From NCBI GenBank assembly GCA_937888895.1, contig CALASV010000072.1, positions 1 through 12,597 of the forward strand: DNA of 12,597 bases, read 5' to 3'. Source of the DNA: an uncultured Clostridia bacterium (lineage in GTDB: Bacteria > Bacillota > Clostridia > Lachnospirales > Lachnospiraceae). A program made the translations under genes and the position numbers. The notes beneath the pieces were generated by a model. That model was given only the letters and a program-made list of their open reading frames with translations, did not search any database and was not told the origin of the DNA. Shown one piece after another: positions 6,037-12,597 of this stretch. Numbering within the stretch: position 1 is the stretch's first letter; every line of letters starts with the position of its first letter.

Positions 6037-6543
6037 ATTAGCGAATTAATGATTAATGAACAAATCAGAGACAAGGAAATCCGTTTAATTGGAGAGAATG
6101 GCGAGCAATTAGGTATTATGTCCGCAAAGGACGCTTTAAAGATAGCAAAGGATGCTGAGTTAGATTTGGTAAAAATTGCCCCAACAGCAAAGCCGCCGGT
6201 TTGTAAAATTGTAGATTATGGTAAGTACCGCTATGAAATGGCGAGAAAAGAAAAGGAAGCCAAAAAGAAGCAGAAGGTCACTGAAGTAAAGGAAATTCGC
6301 TTATCACCAAACATTGATGATAATGATTTGAATACAAAAGCAAATCAGGCTAGAAAGTTCATTACAAAGGGAGATAAGGTGAAGGTAGCACTTCGTTTTC
6401 GCGGAAGAGAAATGGCTCATATGGCAACCAGTAAGCAGATTCTGGATAGCTTTTTTGAGAAGATTTCTGATGTTGCAGTAATCGAAAAGCCTGCTAAAAT
6501 GGAAGGTAGAAGCATGATTATGTTTCTTGGAGAAAAGCGTTAG
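6037..6543 (+). CDS. infC: Translation initiation factor IF-3 (probable AUU start)
   Basis: IF-3 binds the 30S subunit, prevents premature 50S joining and checks start-codon/initiator-tRNA pairing. I place the start at ATT (6037): GGAGG (6023-6027) lies 9 nt upstream, and the product MSELMINEQIRDKEIRLIG begins like other clostridial IF-3. The in-frame ATG at 5998 would add 13 unrelated residues (KSLCIYRWRCRT...) across the ribosome binding site itself, and the ATG at 6049 is 21 nt from it. A rare AUU start is known for infC in E. coli and B. subtilis, where it lets IF-3 limit its own synthesis. The 168 aa show the N-domain (INEQIRDKEIRLIGENGEQLG), the lysine-rich linker (about 68-82) and the C-domain with KEIRLSPNIDDND, FRGREM and GRSMIMFL. 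It is first gene of the operon, followed 68 nt later by rpmI. Confidence 0.93.
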   Translation: MSELMINEQIRDKEIRLIGENGEQLGIMSAKDALKIAKDAELDLVKIAPTAKPPVCKIVDYGKYRYEMARKEKEAKKKQKVTEVKEIRLSPNIDDNDLNTKANQARKFITKGDKVKVALRFRGREMAHMATSKQILDSFFEKISDVAVIEKPAKMEGRSMIMFLGEKR

Positions 6544-6611
6544 TTAATTGCGAAAAGCATTAAGAAAAGAAAACAACAGTTAAATTGTTAGATATTGAGG
6601 AGGAAGAAACG

Positions 6612-6809
6612 ATGCCTAAGGTAAAAACAAGTAAAGCAGCAGCAAAGCGTTTTACAATGACTGGTACAGGAAAGTTAAAGAGAATGAAGGCTGGTAAGCA
6701 GCACATCCTCACAAAGAAGTCTAGAAAGACAAAGAGAGATCTTAGAAAAGCAACTATGATGGACAAGACAAACGAAAAGAATATGAAGAAGATTTTACCA
6801 TATTTATAA
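6612..6809 (+). CDS. rpmI: Ribosomal protein bL35
   Basis: A 65-aa, very basic large-subunit protein. The start is the ATG at 6612, preceded 7 nt upstream by GAGGAGGA (6597-6604), and gives the canonical MPKVKTSKAAAKRF. The longer in-frame ATG at 6585 would add nine acidic residues that include the ribosome binding site and is rejected. HILTKKSRKTKRDLR and the C-terminal KKILPYL are family hallmarks. It lies between infC and rplT, the standard bacterial order, and is governed by the leader upstream. Confidence 0.97.
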   Translation: MPKVKTSKAAAKRFTMTGTGKLKRMKAGKQHILTKKSRKTKRDLRKATMMDKTNEKNMKKILPYL

Positions 6810-6835
6810 GATTGGTGTAAGGAGGGAAAAGGACA

Positions 6836-7192
6836 ATGGCAAGAGTTAAAGGCGGAATGAACGCTAAGAAAAAGCATAATAGAGTATTAAAGCTCGCAAA
6901 AGGTTATAGAGGTTCTAGAAGTAAACAGTATAGAGTAGCAAAACAGTCCGTAATGAGAGCATTAACATCTTCTTACGCTGGTAGAAAAGAAAGAAAGAGA
7001 CAGTTCAGACAGTTATGGATTGCAAGAATTAACGCAGCTGCTAGAATGAATGGTCTTTCTTACAGCAAGTTTATGTATGGCTTAAAGGTTGCTGATGTTC
7101 AGGTAAATAGAAAGATGTTAGCTGAATTAGCAGTAAATGACCCAGCAGCTTTCACAGCACTTGCAGAAGTAGCAAAGAGCAAATTAGCTTAA
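6836..7192 (+). CDS. rplT: Ribosomal protein bL20
   Basis: A 118-aa basic protein needed early in 50S assembly and, in Firmicutes, the repressor of its own operon through the infC leader. MARVKGGMNAKKKHNRVLKLAKGYRGSRS is the usual N-terminal extension that threads into 23S rRNA. The globular part shows RKERKRQFRQLWIARINAA and GLSYSKFMYGLK, the C-terminal half that contacts the leader RNA in characterised systems. AAGGAGGG (6819-6826) precedes the ATG. A terminator follows within 20 nt, so it is last in the operon. Confidence 0.97.
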   Translation: MARVKGGMNAKKKHNRVLKLAKGYRGSRSKQYRVAKQSVMRALTSSYAGRKERKRQFRQLWIARINAAARMNGLSYSKFMYGLKVADVQVNRKMLAELAVNDPAAFTALAEVAKSKLA

Positions 7193-7211
7193 GATTGAAA
7201 ATGGATAATAA

Positions 7212-7251
7212 AAGGATATCATTCAGAATTTTCTGGATAATATCCTTTTTT
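7212..7251 (+). terminator. Terminator after rplT
   Basis: AAGGATAT (7212-7219) pairs with ATATCCTT (7240-7247) and continues inward through AT/AT, one T-G pair and CAGA/TCTG, with one C-A mismatch, followed by a T run to 7251. It closes the infC operon and separates it from the response regulator. Confidence 0.88.
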
Positions 7252-7295
7252 CTATCTTAGAAAAAATTAAGAAATAATATGGAGAACTAGAAAAT

Positions 7296-7994
7296 ATGAA
7301 ATATAAAGTTGCCATATGTGATGATAATGAAGTAGATGCACAGTTTGTTTTATCTATATTAAATAGTTGGGCAAAAGAACATCAAATTTTACTACAAACA
7401 GAATGCTTTTCTTCAGCAGAAAGTTTTCTTTTTTATTATGCTGAAGATAAAACATTTGATATTCTTTTACTAGATATTGAAATGGGAGAACTAGATGGTG
7501 TAGAAATGGCAAGACGGATTCGAAGAGACAATGAAACAGTGCAAATTGTATTTATTACAGGATATTCGGAGTATATTGCAGAAGGATATGAAGTATCAGC
7601 TTTACATTATTTAATGAAGCCAGTAAAACAAGAAAAGTTATTTGATGTGTTGGATAGGGCAACCAAAAAATTATTCCAAAATGAAAAATGTTTAAATCTA
7701 ACCTTATCTGGAGAAATGGTTCGCATCCCTTTTTATGAAATACGTTATTTAGAAGTGCATCAAAATTATGTTACTATTTATGGAAAAGAACAATACAAGA
7801 TAAAACGTACGCTTGGAGAATTTGAAAAAGAATTAGATGAACGATTTGTAAGAGTAGGACGAGCGATGATAGTCAATTTATCCTATATTACTAGAGTGAC
7901 CAAAACAGAAGTGTATCTTTCTACAAAAGAAAAATTACCATTACCAAGAGGAGCGTATGAACCACTCAATCGAGCAATTATTTCTTATATATAA
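7296..7994 (+). CDS. LytTR-family response regulator (AgrA/ComE/VirR type)
   Basis: A 232-aa two-domain regulator. Residues 1-120 form a receiver domain: Asp9-Asp10 for Mg2+, phospho-acceptor Asp60 in DILLLDIEM, Thr88 in IVFITGY and Lys108 in YLMKPV. Residues about 135-232 form a LytTR DNA-binding domain, recognisable from EIRYLEVHQNYVTIY, KRTLGEFEKEL and FVRVGRAMIVNLSYI. Regulators of this class usually activate promoters with paired 9-bp direct repeats and often control peptide-signalling, bacteriocin or surface functions. GGAGA (7281-7285) is 10 nt from the ATG. No convincing promoter is visible in the 45 nt after the rplT terminator, so expression may depend on a weak or nonstandard promoter or on readthrough. 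The kinase gene starts 9 nt after the stop, with its ribosome binding site overlapping that stop, which points to translational coupling. The regulated promoter is unknown. Confidence 0.93.
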   Translation: MKYKVAICDDNEVDAQFVLSILNSWAKEHQILLQTECFSSAESFLFYYAEDKTFDILLLDIEMGELDGVEMARRIRRDNETVQIVFITGYSEYIAEGYEVSALHYLMKPVKQEKLFDVLDRATKKLFQNEKCLNLTLSGEMVRIPFYEIRYLEVHQNYVTIYGKEQYKIKRTLGEFEKELDERFVRVGRAMIVNLSYITRVTKTEVYLSTKEKLPLPRGAYEPLNRAIISYI

Positions 7995-8003
7995 GGAGTT
8001 AGT

Positions 8004-8666
8004 ATGTCATTTTTTTCAAAACAAGTAGATAAAAGAATTGCCACATATCAAAGAGAGTTAATTGAAACGCATTATCAAGAAGTAGAGACGATGTATAAGC
8101 AAATTCGTGGTTGGAGGCATGATTATCGAAATCATATTCAAACAATGAAAGTACTTGCATCAAATGGAGATATGGAAGCAATTAAAGCATATTTAGAAGA
8201 GTTAGATAATGATTTGAGTACGGTAGATACTGTTGTAAAAACAGGAAACGCAATGGCAGATGCGATTTTAAATAGTAAAATTTCTCTTGCAAAGTCAAAG
8301 GAAATTGAGGTAAAAGTAGATGCTCATATTCCTGTGAAATTAAAAATGTCGGAGTTAGATTTGTGTGTCATTATTGGAAATTTGTTTGATAATGCAATTG
8401 AAGCAAGTATACCTTTGCCAAAAGAACAGAGAATGATTCGCGTGTATATGGATATGAAAAATACACAATTATATATTTCTTTTACTAATTTTACTGCATC
8501 AAAGAAAATGAAAAAAGTAGGAAATAAATTTTTTACAACAAAAGGTGAAGGTCATGGATTTGGATTAGTTCGTATTGATAATATAGTAGAACGTCTTGAC
8601 GGATATCTTAGCCGTAATAGTGAAGATGGAGCATTTACAACAGAAATTTTAATTCCACAAATATAA
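8004..8666 (+). CDS. Cytoplasmic GHKL histidine kinase without membrane sensor region
   Basis: The 220 aa show only a kinase core of the AgrC/SpoOB-like type. Residues 1-40 are a charged helix leading into RHDYRNHIQTM with the phospho-acceptor His39. A second helix, EAIKAYLEELDNDLSTV, completes the dimerisation hairpin. The GHKL ATPase domain follows: N-box IIGNLFDNAIEAS (Asn126, Asp129-Asn130) and G-box GEGHGFGLVRI (181-191). There is no hydrophobic segment, whereas typical AgrC relatives are about 400 aa or longer with six or seven N-terminal membrane helices. AAGGAG overlaps the stop of the regulator gene, 6-7 nt before the ATG, and supports the start. The open frame begins right there, so it is not an obvious truncation of an upstream reading frame. 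It probably phosphorylates the adjacent LytTR regulator. Its signal must be cytoplasmic or come from a partner such as the downstream transporters; that part is inference. Confidence 0.9.
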   Translation: MSFFSKQVDKRIATYQRELIETHYQEVETMYKQIRGWRHDYRNHIQTMKVLASNGDMEAIKAYLEELDNDLSTVDTVVKTGNAMADAILNSKISLAKSKEIEVKVDAHIPVKLKMSELDLCVIIGNLFDNAIEASIPLPKEQRMIRVYMDMKNTQLYISFTNFTASKKMKKVGNKFFTTKGEGHGFGLVRIDNIVERLDGYLSRNSEDGAFTTEILIPQI

Positions 8667-8699
8667 AAGTTTGCAATTCATCACCTAATTGGAACAATT

Positions 8700-8732
8700 C
8701 GTCCCCAAACAAACACAGGGGGCGATTTTTTT
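8700..8732 (+). terminator. Terminator or attenuator between the kinase and the ABC exporter genes
   Basis: CGTCCCC (8700-8706) pairs with GGGGGCG (8718-8724), giving 7 bp with one T-G pair and an 11-nt A/C loop, then ATTTTTTT. It lies 33 nt after the kinase stop and about 35 nt before the exporter start. It is far more GC-rich than its surroundings. I see no strong promoter between it and the exporter start. Confidence 0.75.
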
Positions 8733-8766
8733 GTTAAGATGTCTAAAGGAAAGGACGGTGAGTTTC

Positions 8767-10620
8767 GTGAAAAACGAAAAAGAAAGAGAGAAAAAAGAAA
8801 AGACATCAAAGCCAAAGTATAATATGTGGCAAAATACAGTATATATGATTTCACTTGCATGGAATTTAAAGGAGAAAAAAGTAGTAGTACTTTGTTTCCT
8901 TACAGCTTGTCTTGCAGTAATGAACAATATTATCAATTTGTATATTTCTCCTATCATATTATCTGTCGTAGAAAGAAAAGCACCAATATCAGAATTATTA
9001 CTTACGATTGCATTTTTTATTGGGAGTATGATGTTGGTATGTGCAAGTTCTGCTTATGTAAATGCGAATGTACTATTTGGCAGAATTACAATACGACTTG
9101 GTATTATCAATTTAATCAATAAAAAGTCAGCAACAACTTCGTATGCTAATGTAGAAGATGAAGCGTTTATAAAATTACGTAGTAAAGCATCTGAGGCTAC
9201 TGGTGGAAATTTTAGTGCAACGGAAGCTATTTGGGGGACGCTTACTTCCTTATTAGAAAATAGTATTGGTTTTGTTATTTATGTATTGCTATTAACAACA
9301 GTACAACCAGTTCTTTTACTTGTCATTTTAATTACAACTGTACTTAGTTATTTTATAAACAATGCTTGTAGTAATTATGAATATCAACATAGGGAAGAAG
9401 AAGCGGAGTATGTACAGAAAATAAGTTATGTGATAAATCAAGCAAATGATTGGAGTGCAGCAAAAGATATTCGTATTTTTGGTCTTCGTTTTTGGCTAGA
9501 AGAACTTGGTGCAAAAGCAATGGATGCTTATATTGCATTTCATAGAAAAGCACAAGGCGTTTATCTTTGGGCAAAAATAGCAGATGTTGTGTTATCTTTT
9601 TTACGAAATGGTGTGGCGTATGCTTATTTAATTGCACTTGTTTTGTCAGGAGAATTAAGTGCCTCTGAATTTCTTTTATTATTTTCTGCTGTTAGTGGTT
9701 TTACTGGATGGGTTTCTGGAATTTTAGGTCAGTTACATACATTATATAAACAAAGTTTAGAGATTTCTATTATACGAGAATGCTTGGAATATCCAGAACC
9801 TTTTTCTTTTGAAGATGGTGAAGCTTTGGTAGCAGAAGAAGGAAAATCTTATGAAATTACATTAGAACATGTGACATTTCGTTATCCAAATGCTGAAAAA
9901 GATACATTAACAGATATCAATTTAGTATTGCATTTTGGAGAAAAATTAGCAATCGTTGGATTAAATGGTGCGGGTAAAACAACATTGATAAAATTGATGT
10001 GTGGATTTTTAGACCCAACGAAAGGGCGAGTGTTATTAAATGGAGTAGATATTAAAACATATAATCGTAAGGATTATTATAAATTATTTTCTGCTGTATT
10101 CCAACAATTTTCTGTATTTGCAGGAACAGTTGCGACAAATGTTGCACAAACAGAAGATAATATTGATATGGAACGAGTAAAACAATGTATAGAAAAAGCG
10201 GGATTAAGTAAAAAAATAGAATCTATGCCAAAAAATTATGAAACTTATTTAAATCGAGAAGTATATGAGGATGCAATGATGTTATCAGGTGGTGAAACAC
10301 AACGATTGATGTTAGCTCGTGCCCTTTATAAAGATGCACCATTTGTTATTTTAGATGAGCCAACGGCAGCACTTGACCCAATTGCAGAATCCGAGATGTA
10401 TCAAAAATATAATGAAATGACAAAAGGAAAATCATCTGTCTATATTTCTCACAGATTAGCCTCCACTCGTTTTTGTGACCGTATTATTCTTATTGAAGGT
10501 TCTGCTATTTTAGAAGAAGGTACGCATCAACAATTGATGGAACAAGAGGGAAGATATGCAGAACTTTTCGCAGTACAAAGCAAATATTATGAGAAAGGGG
10601 AAGAAGGAAATGAAGGATAA
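8767..10620 (+). CDS. ABC exporter half-transporter 1 (TMD-NBD fusion)
   Basis: A 617-aa type IV (ABCB-like) half exporter: a short, highly charged N-terminus (KNEKEREKKEK), about six membrane helices to residue ~320, then a nucleotide-binding domain. NBD motifs are Walker A GLNGAGKTT (398-406), Q-loop FQQF near 446, signature LSGGE (506-510), Walker B VILDE (527-531) and the switch His562 in YISHRL. All look catalytically intact. No C39 peptidase domain is present, so it would not process a double-glycine leader. The open frame extends back to TTG 8689 but runs through the terminator hairpin. I chose GTG 8767, with GGTGAG close upstream and AAGGA 11 nt away; GTG 8758 with AAAGGA (8745-8750) is the alternative. 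The next exporter gene overlaps its end by 11 nt, so the two are probably a heterodimer. The substrate is unknown; peptide export or drug efflux is likely. Confidence 0.88.
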   Translation: MKNEKEREKKEKTSKPKYNMWQNTVYMISLAWNLKEKKVVVLCFLTACLAVMNNIINLYISPIILSVVERKAPISELLLTIAFFIGSMMLVCASSAYVNANVLFGRITIRLGIINLINKKSATTSYANVEDEAFIKLRSKASEATGGNFSATEAIWGTLTSLLENSIGFVIYVLLLTTVQPVLLLVILITTVLSYFINNACSNYEYQHREEEAEYVQKISYVINQANDWSAAKDIRIFGLRFWLEELGAKAMDAYIAFHRKAQGVYLWAKIADVVLSFLRNGVAYAYLIALVLSGELSASEFLLLFSAVSGFTGWVSGILGQLHTLYKQSLEISIIRECLEYPEPFSFEDGEALVAEEGKSYEITLEHVTFRYPNAEKDTLTDINLVLHFGEKLAIVGLNGAGKTTLIKLMCGFLDPTKGRVLLNGVDIKTYNRKDYYKLFSAVFQQFSVFAGTVATNVAQTEDNIDMERVKQCIEKAGLSKKIESMPKNYETYLNREVYEDAMMLSGGETQRLMLARALYKDAPFVILDEPTAALDPIAESEMYQKYNEMTKGKSSVYISHRLASTRFCDRIILIEGSAILEEGTHQQLMEQEGRYAELFAVQSKYYEKGEEGNEG

Positions 10621-12469
10621 AATTTCTTGGAAAGAAATACTTTGGTTGAATTATCGTGCTTTTTTGGTATTTTATAAACAATATCCACAAATGATGCTTT
10701 CTCGTATTATTTGTGTGATATGGATGGCATTAACACCTTATATTAGTATTTATTTATCGGCTTTGCTTATTGAGGAACTTGCAGGGGAAAGAAATGCTCA
10801 AAAACTAAAGGAGTTAGTTATCATTACGTTAATATCGACCGTAGGAATTTCTTTAGTTTCCGCTTTTTTAAGCAAATGGAGAGATATACAAAATGCTGGT
10901 GCATGGTTAAAGTTAGAAGAAATTGTTGCAAAAAAATTGTTTCAAATGGATTTTGTTCGTATTGATGATGCGAAAATGCATGAATTACTTTCTTTAATTA
11001 GGCAAAATCAGAATGGTGGATGGGGAATATATCGTGTGATAGACCATTGTGAAGAAATGACTTCTGCTATTTTGACATTATTTGGTGGTATTACATTAAC
11101 AATATCATTATTTACAAGTAAAGTACCTGAAAATGCAGGTGTTTATGTCGTATTAAATCAACCATTATTTATTGTATTAGTTGTTGTAGTTATGTTGCTA
11201 GTAACATATATTGCTCCTATGCTATCAAATAAAGCAGGTAGTTATTGGGCAAAAAATGCAGATTCTCATAGATTTGGAAATCGTTTATTCCGCTATTTTG
11301 GATATTTAGGACATAAGAATGAGTTAGCAATGGATATGAGAATATATCGACAAGATTTAATATGTGATAAATATAATCAAAATAAAGAGGGAACTTTTTG
11401 TTCGAAAGGACCTTTTGCAAAGTATGCAGTAGGACCAGTAGGATTGTATCGTGCAGGTTCTGCTTTAGTTTCGGTTGTGTTTACAGGTGTTGTATATGTT
11501 TTTGTTTGTCTGAAAGCTTGGGCAGGTGCATTTGGAGTTGGTGCAGTAACTCAATACATTGCATCGATTAGTAAAGTTTCTAAAAGTGTTTCTACTTTGA
11601 TATCTCAGATTGGAGATATGAGAAATAATGCTCCATTTCTTGCGAAAGTATTTGAATTTTTAGATATTCCAAATACAATGTATCAAGGTAGTTTAACGGT
11701 AGAAAAACGCAGAGATAGAGAGTATGAAATAGAATTTCGAAATGTTTCTTTTAAATATCCAAACAGCGAAATGTATGCATTAAAAAATGTAAATATGAAA
11801 TTTAAAGTAGGTAGCAGATTAGCCGTTGTTGGTATGAATGGAAGTGGAAAAACTACAATTATTAAATTGTTATGCCGTCTTTATGACCCTACCGAAGGAA
11901 AAATATTAGTAAATGGGATTGACATTCAAAAATATAATTATGAAGAATATATGAAATTGTTTTCGGTAGTATTCCAAGATTTCAGGTTGTTTTCTTTTTC
12001 ATTAGGAGAAAATGTGGGTTCTATGGTTGATTATGATAGAAAAAAAGTAGAAATGGCATTGGAGAAGGCGGGCTTTGGTGAGCGTTTAAAATATTTTGAT
12101 AACAGTTTTGATACCATATTATATAAAGACTTTGATGAAAATGGTATAGAAATTAGTGGGGGCGAAGCTCAAAAAATTGCGCTTGCAAGAGCATTGTATA
12201 AAGACGCACCATTGATGATTTTAGATGAACCAACTGCAGCACTTGACCCATTGGCAGAAGCAGAAGTTTATCGCAAATTTAAGGAGATAACAAATCAAAA
12301 AACTGCTGTGTATATATCTCATCGCCTATCTTCCTGTAGATTTTGTGATGTGATTTTGGTTATGGATAATGGAAAATTGGTGCAGCAAGGTACACATGAG
12401 GAATTAGTTTCTGATAAAGGCAGACGGTATGAACAACTTTGGAATGCACAGGCGCAGTATTATACTTAG
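10610..12469 (+). CDS. ABC exporter half-transporter 2 (TMD-NBD fusion)
   Basis: A 619-aa half exporter of the same architecture: hydrophobic helices from about residue 25, a large stretch with hydrophobic blocks near 80, 165, 190 and 290, then the NBD. Motifs are Walker A GMNGSGKTT (408-416), Q-loop FQDF near 456, signature ISGGE (515-519), Walker B MILDE (536-540) and the switch His571 in YISHRL. The NBD closely resembles that of the preceding gene (shared ILDEPTAALDP and SHRL.S.RFCD), suggesting an ancestral duplication. The TMDs have diverged. Both ATP sites look consensus, unlike many heterodimeric exporters in which one site is degenerate. The ATG at 10610 overlaps the upstream stop by 11 nt. 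The in-frame ATG at 10556 lies deeper within the first gene and is not needed. No hairpin terminator is visible right after the stop. Confidence 0.9.
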   Translation: MKDKISWKEILWLNYRAFLVFYKQYPQMMLSRIICVIWMALTPYISIYLSALLIEELAGERNAQKLKELVIITLISTVGISLVSAFLSKWRDIQNAGAWLKLEEIVAKKLFQMDFVRIDDAKMHELLSLIRQNQNGGWGIYRVIDHCEEMTSAILTLFGGITLTISLFTSKVPENAGVYVVLNQPLFIVLVVVVMLLVTYIAPMLSNKAGSYWAKNADSHRFGNRLFRYFGYLGHKNELAMDMRIYRQDLICDKYNQNKEGTFCSKGPFAKYAVGPVGLYRAGSALVSVVFTGVVYVFVCLKAWAGAFGVGAVTQYIASISKVSKSVSTLISQIGDMRNNAPFLAKVFEFLDIPNTMYQGSLTVEKRRDREYEIEFRNVSFKYPNSEMYALKNVNMKFKVGSRLAVVGMNGSGKTTIIKLLCRLYDPTEGKILVNGIDIQKYNYEEYMKLFSVVFQDFRLFSFSLGENVGSMVDYDRKKVEMALEKAGFGERLKYFDNSFDTILYKDFDENGIEISGGEAQKIALARALYKDAPLMILDEPTAALDPLAEAEVYRKFKEITNQKTAVYISHRLSSCRFCDVILVMDNGKLVQQGTHEELVSDKGRRYEQLWNAQAQYYT

Positions 12470-12483
12470 ATGATTCTCTGCTA

Positions 12484-12513
12484 TTGCTAAATAATATTAG
12501 TGTCTGGTATAAT
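12484..12513 (+). promoter_or_regulatory. SigA-type promoter for the right-edge gene
   Basis: TTGCTA (12484-12489), an 18-nt spacer and a perfect TATAAT (12508-12513) preceded by TGG, making an extended -10. A start near 12520 would give a leader of about 45 nt that contains AAGGAGG at 12547-12553. Confidence 0.7.
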
Positions 12514-12563
12514 GCATCTGTTATAACCAAAATACATGAATATAATAAGGAGGCTTATTATTA

Positions 12564-12597
12564 ATGTCAAAAGTAAGAGCATGGATGTGTAAGGAAA
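12564..12597 (+). CDS. Unidentified gene, first 11 codons only
   Basis: ATG at 12564 follows a perfect AAGGAGG (12547-12553) at 10-nt spacing and the promoter above. The visible N-terminus is MSKVRAWMCKE, and then the window ends. I do not recognise it. Its own promoter suggests it can be expressed apart from the exporter genes. Its position directly after an exporter pair makes a substrate, modifying enzyme or immunity factor possible, but nothing in 11 residues decides this. Confidence 0.6.
   Translation, partial: MSKVRAWMCKE

Noticed and set aside
6560..6877. 105-aa minus-strand open frame across rpmI and the start of rplT
   Set aside because: It is opposite two certain ribosomal protein genes; its Phe/Ser/Val-rich content is the complement of their lysine- and arginine-rich codons.
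7252..7295. Promoter or LytTR direct repeats directly upstream of the response regulator
   Set aside because: No -35/-10 pair with acceptable spacing and no clear paired 9-bp repeats could be found by eye in this short AT-rich gap.
8689..8766. N-terminal extension of the first ABC exporter from the TTG at 8689
   Set aside because: The extension runs through the hairpin and T-run at 8700-8732, has no ribosome binding site, and does not look like an exporter N-terminus.

Overview
The window is AT-rich, with strong AAGGAGG-type ribosome binding sites. It looks like a chromosomal segment from a low-GC, probably spore-forming Clostridia, most likely Lachnospiraceae. That placement is inference. 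It rests on the ThyA and DHFR variants, the L20-type leader ahead of infC-rpmI-rplT with a probable AUU start for IF3, and a SpoIID-like/peptidoglycan-binding protein type I associate with Lachnospiraceae. No tRNA, rRNA, IS element, phage gene or CRISPR array was seen.

Layout. (1) Positions 1-2165 hold a metabolic block on the + strand: the 3' part of thyA, then folA, then ilvE, closed by a long hairpin terminator. ThyA makes dihydrofolate and DHFR recycles it, so the first two are a functional pair. (2) Positions 2207-4285 hold an M42-family metallopeptidase and an MraY-type membrane sugar-phosphate transferase, closed by a strong terminator. (3) Positions 4284-5650 are the only minus-strand region. 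It encodes a probable sporulation or cell-wall protein that normally seems to be one gene but is split here into two frames. Removing 37 nt flanked by ACC repeats would rejoin them. A SigK-like promoter lies upstream. (4) Positions 5690-7251 hold the translation operon infC-rpmI-rplT. It is preceded by two promoter candidates and a transcription attenuator in which a 12-bp alternative pairing competes with the terminator hairpin. (5) Positions 7296-12469 form an accessory signalling/export module: a LytTR response regulator, a GHKL histidine kinase with no membrane sensor region, an intergenic terminator-like hairpin, and two overlapping ABC half-exporters that probably form a heterodimer. (6) From 12484, a well-formed promoter and ribosome binding site lead into a gene cut off by the window end after 11 codons.

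How the genes work together. Regions 1, 2 and 4 are housekeeping. Region 5 resembles compact regulator/kinase/exporter loci used for peptide export, peptide-antibiotic immunity or quorum-type signalling, but the substrate is not visible. The most unusual points are the split spore-type gene, the sensorless kinase, the hairpin separating the two-component genes from their probable target exporter, and the unidentified promoter-bearing gene at the right edge.
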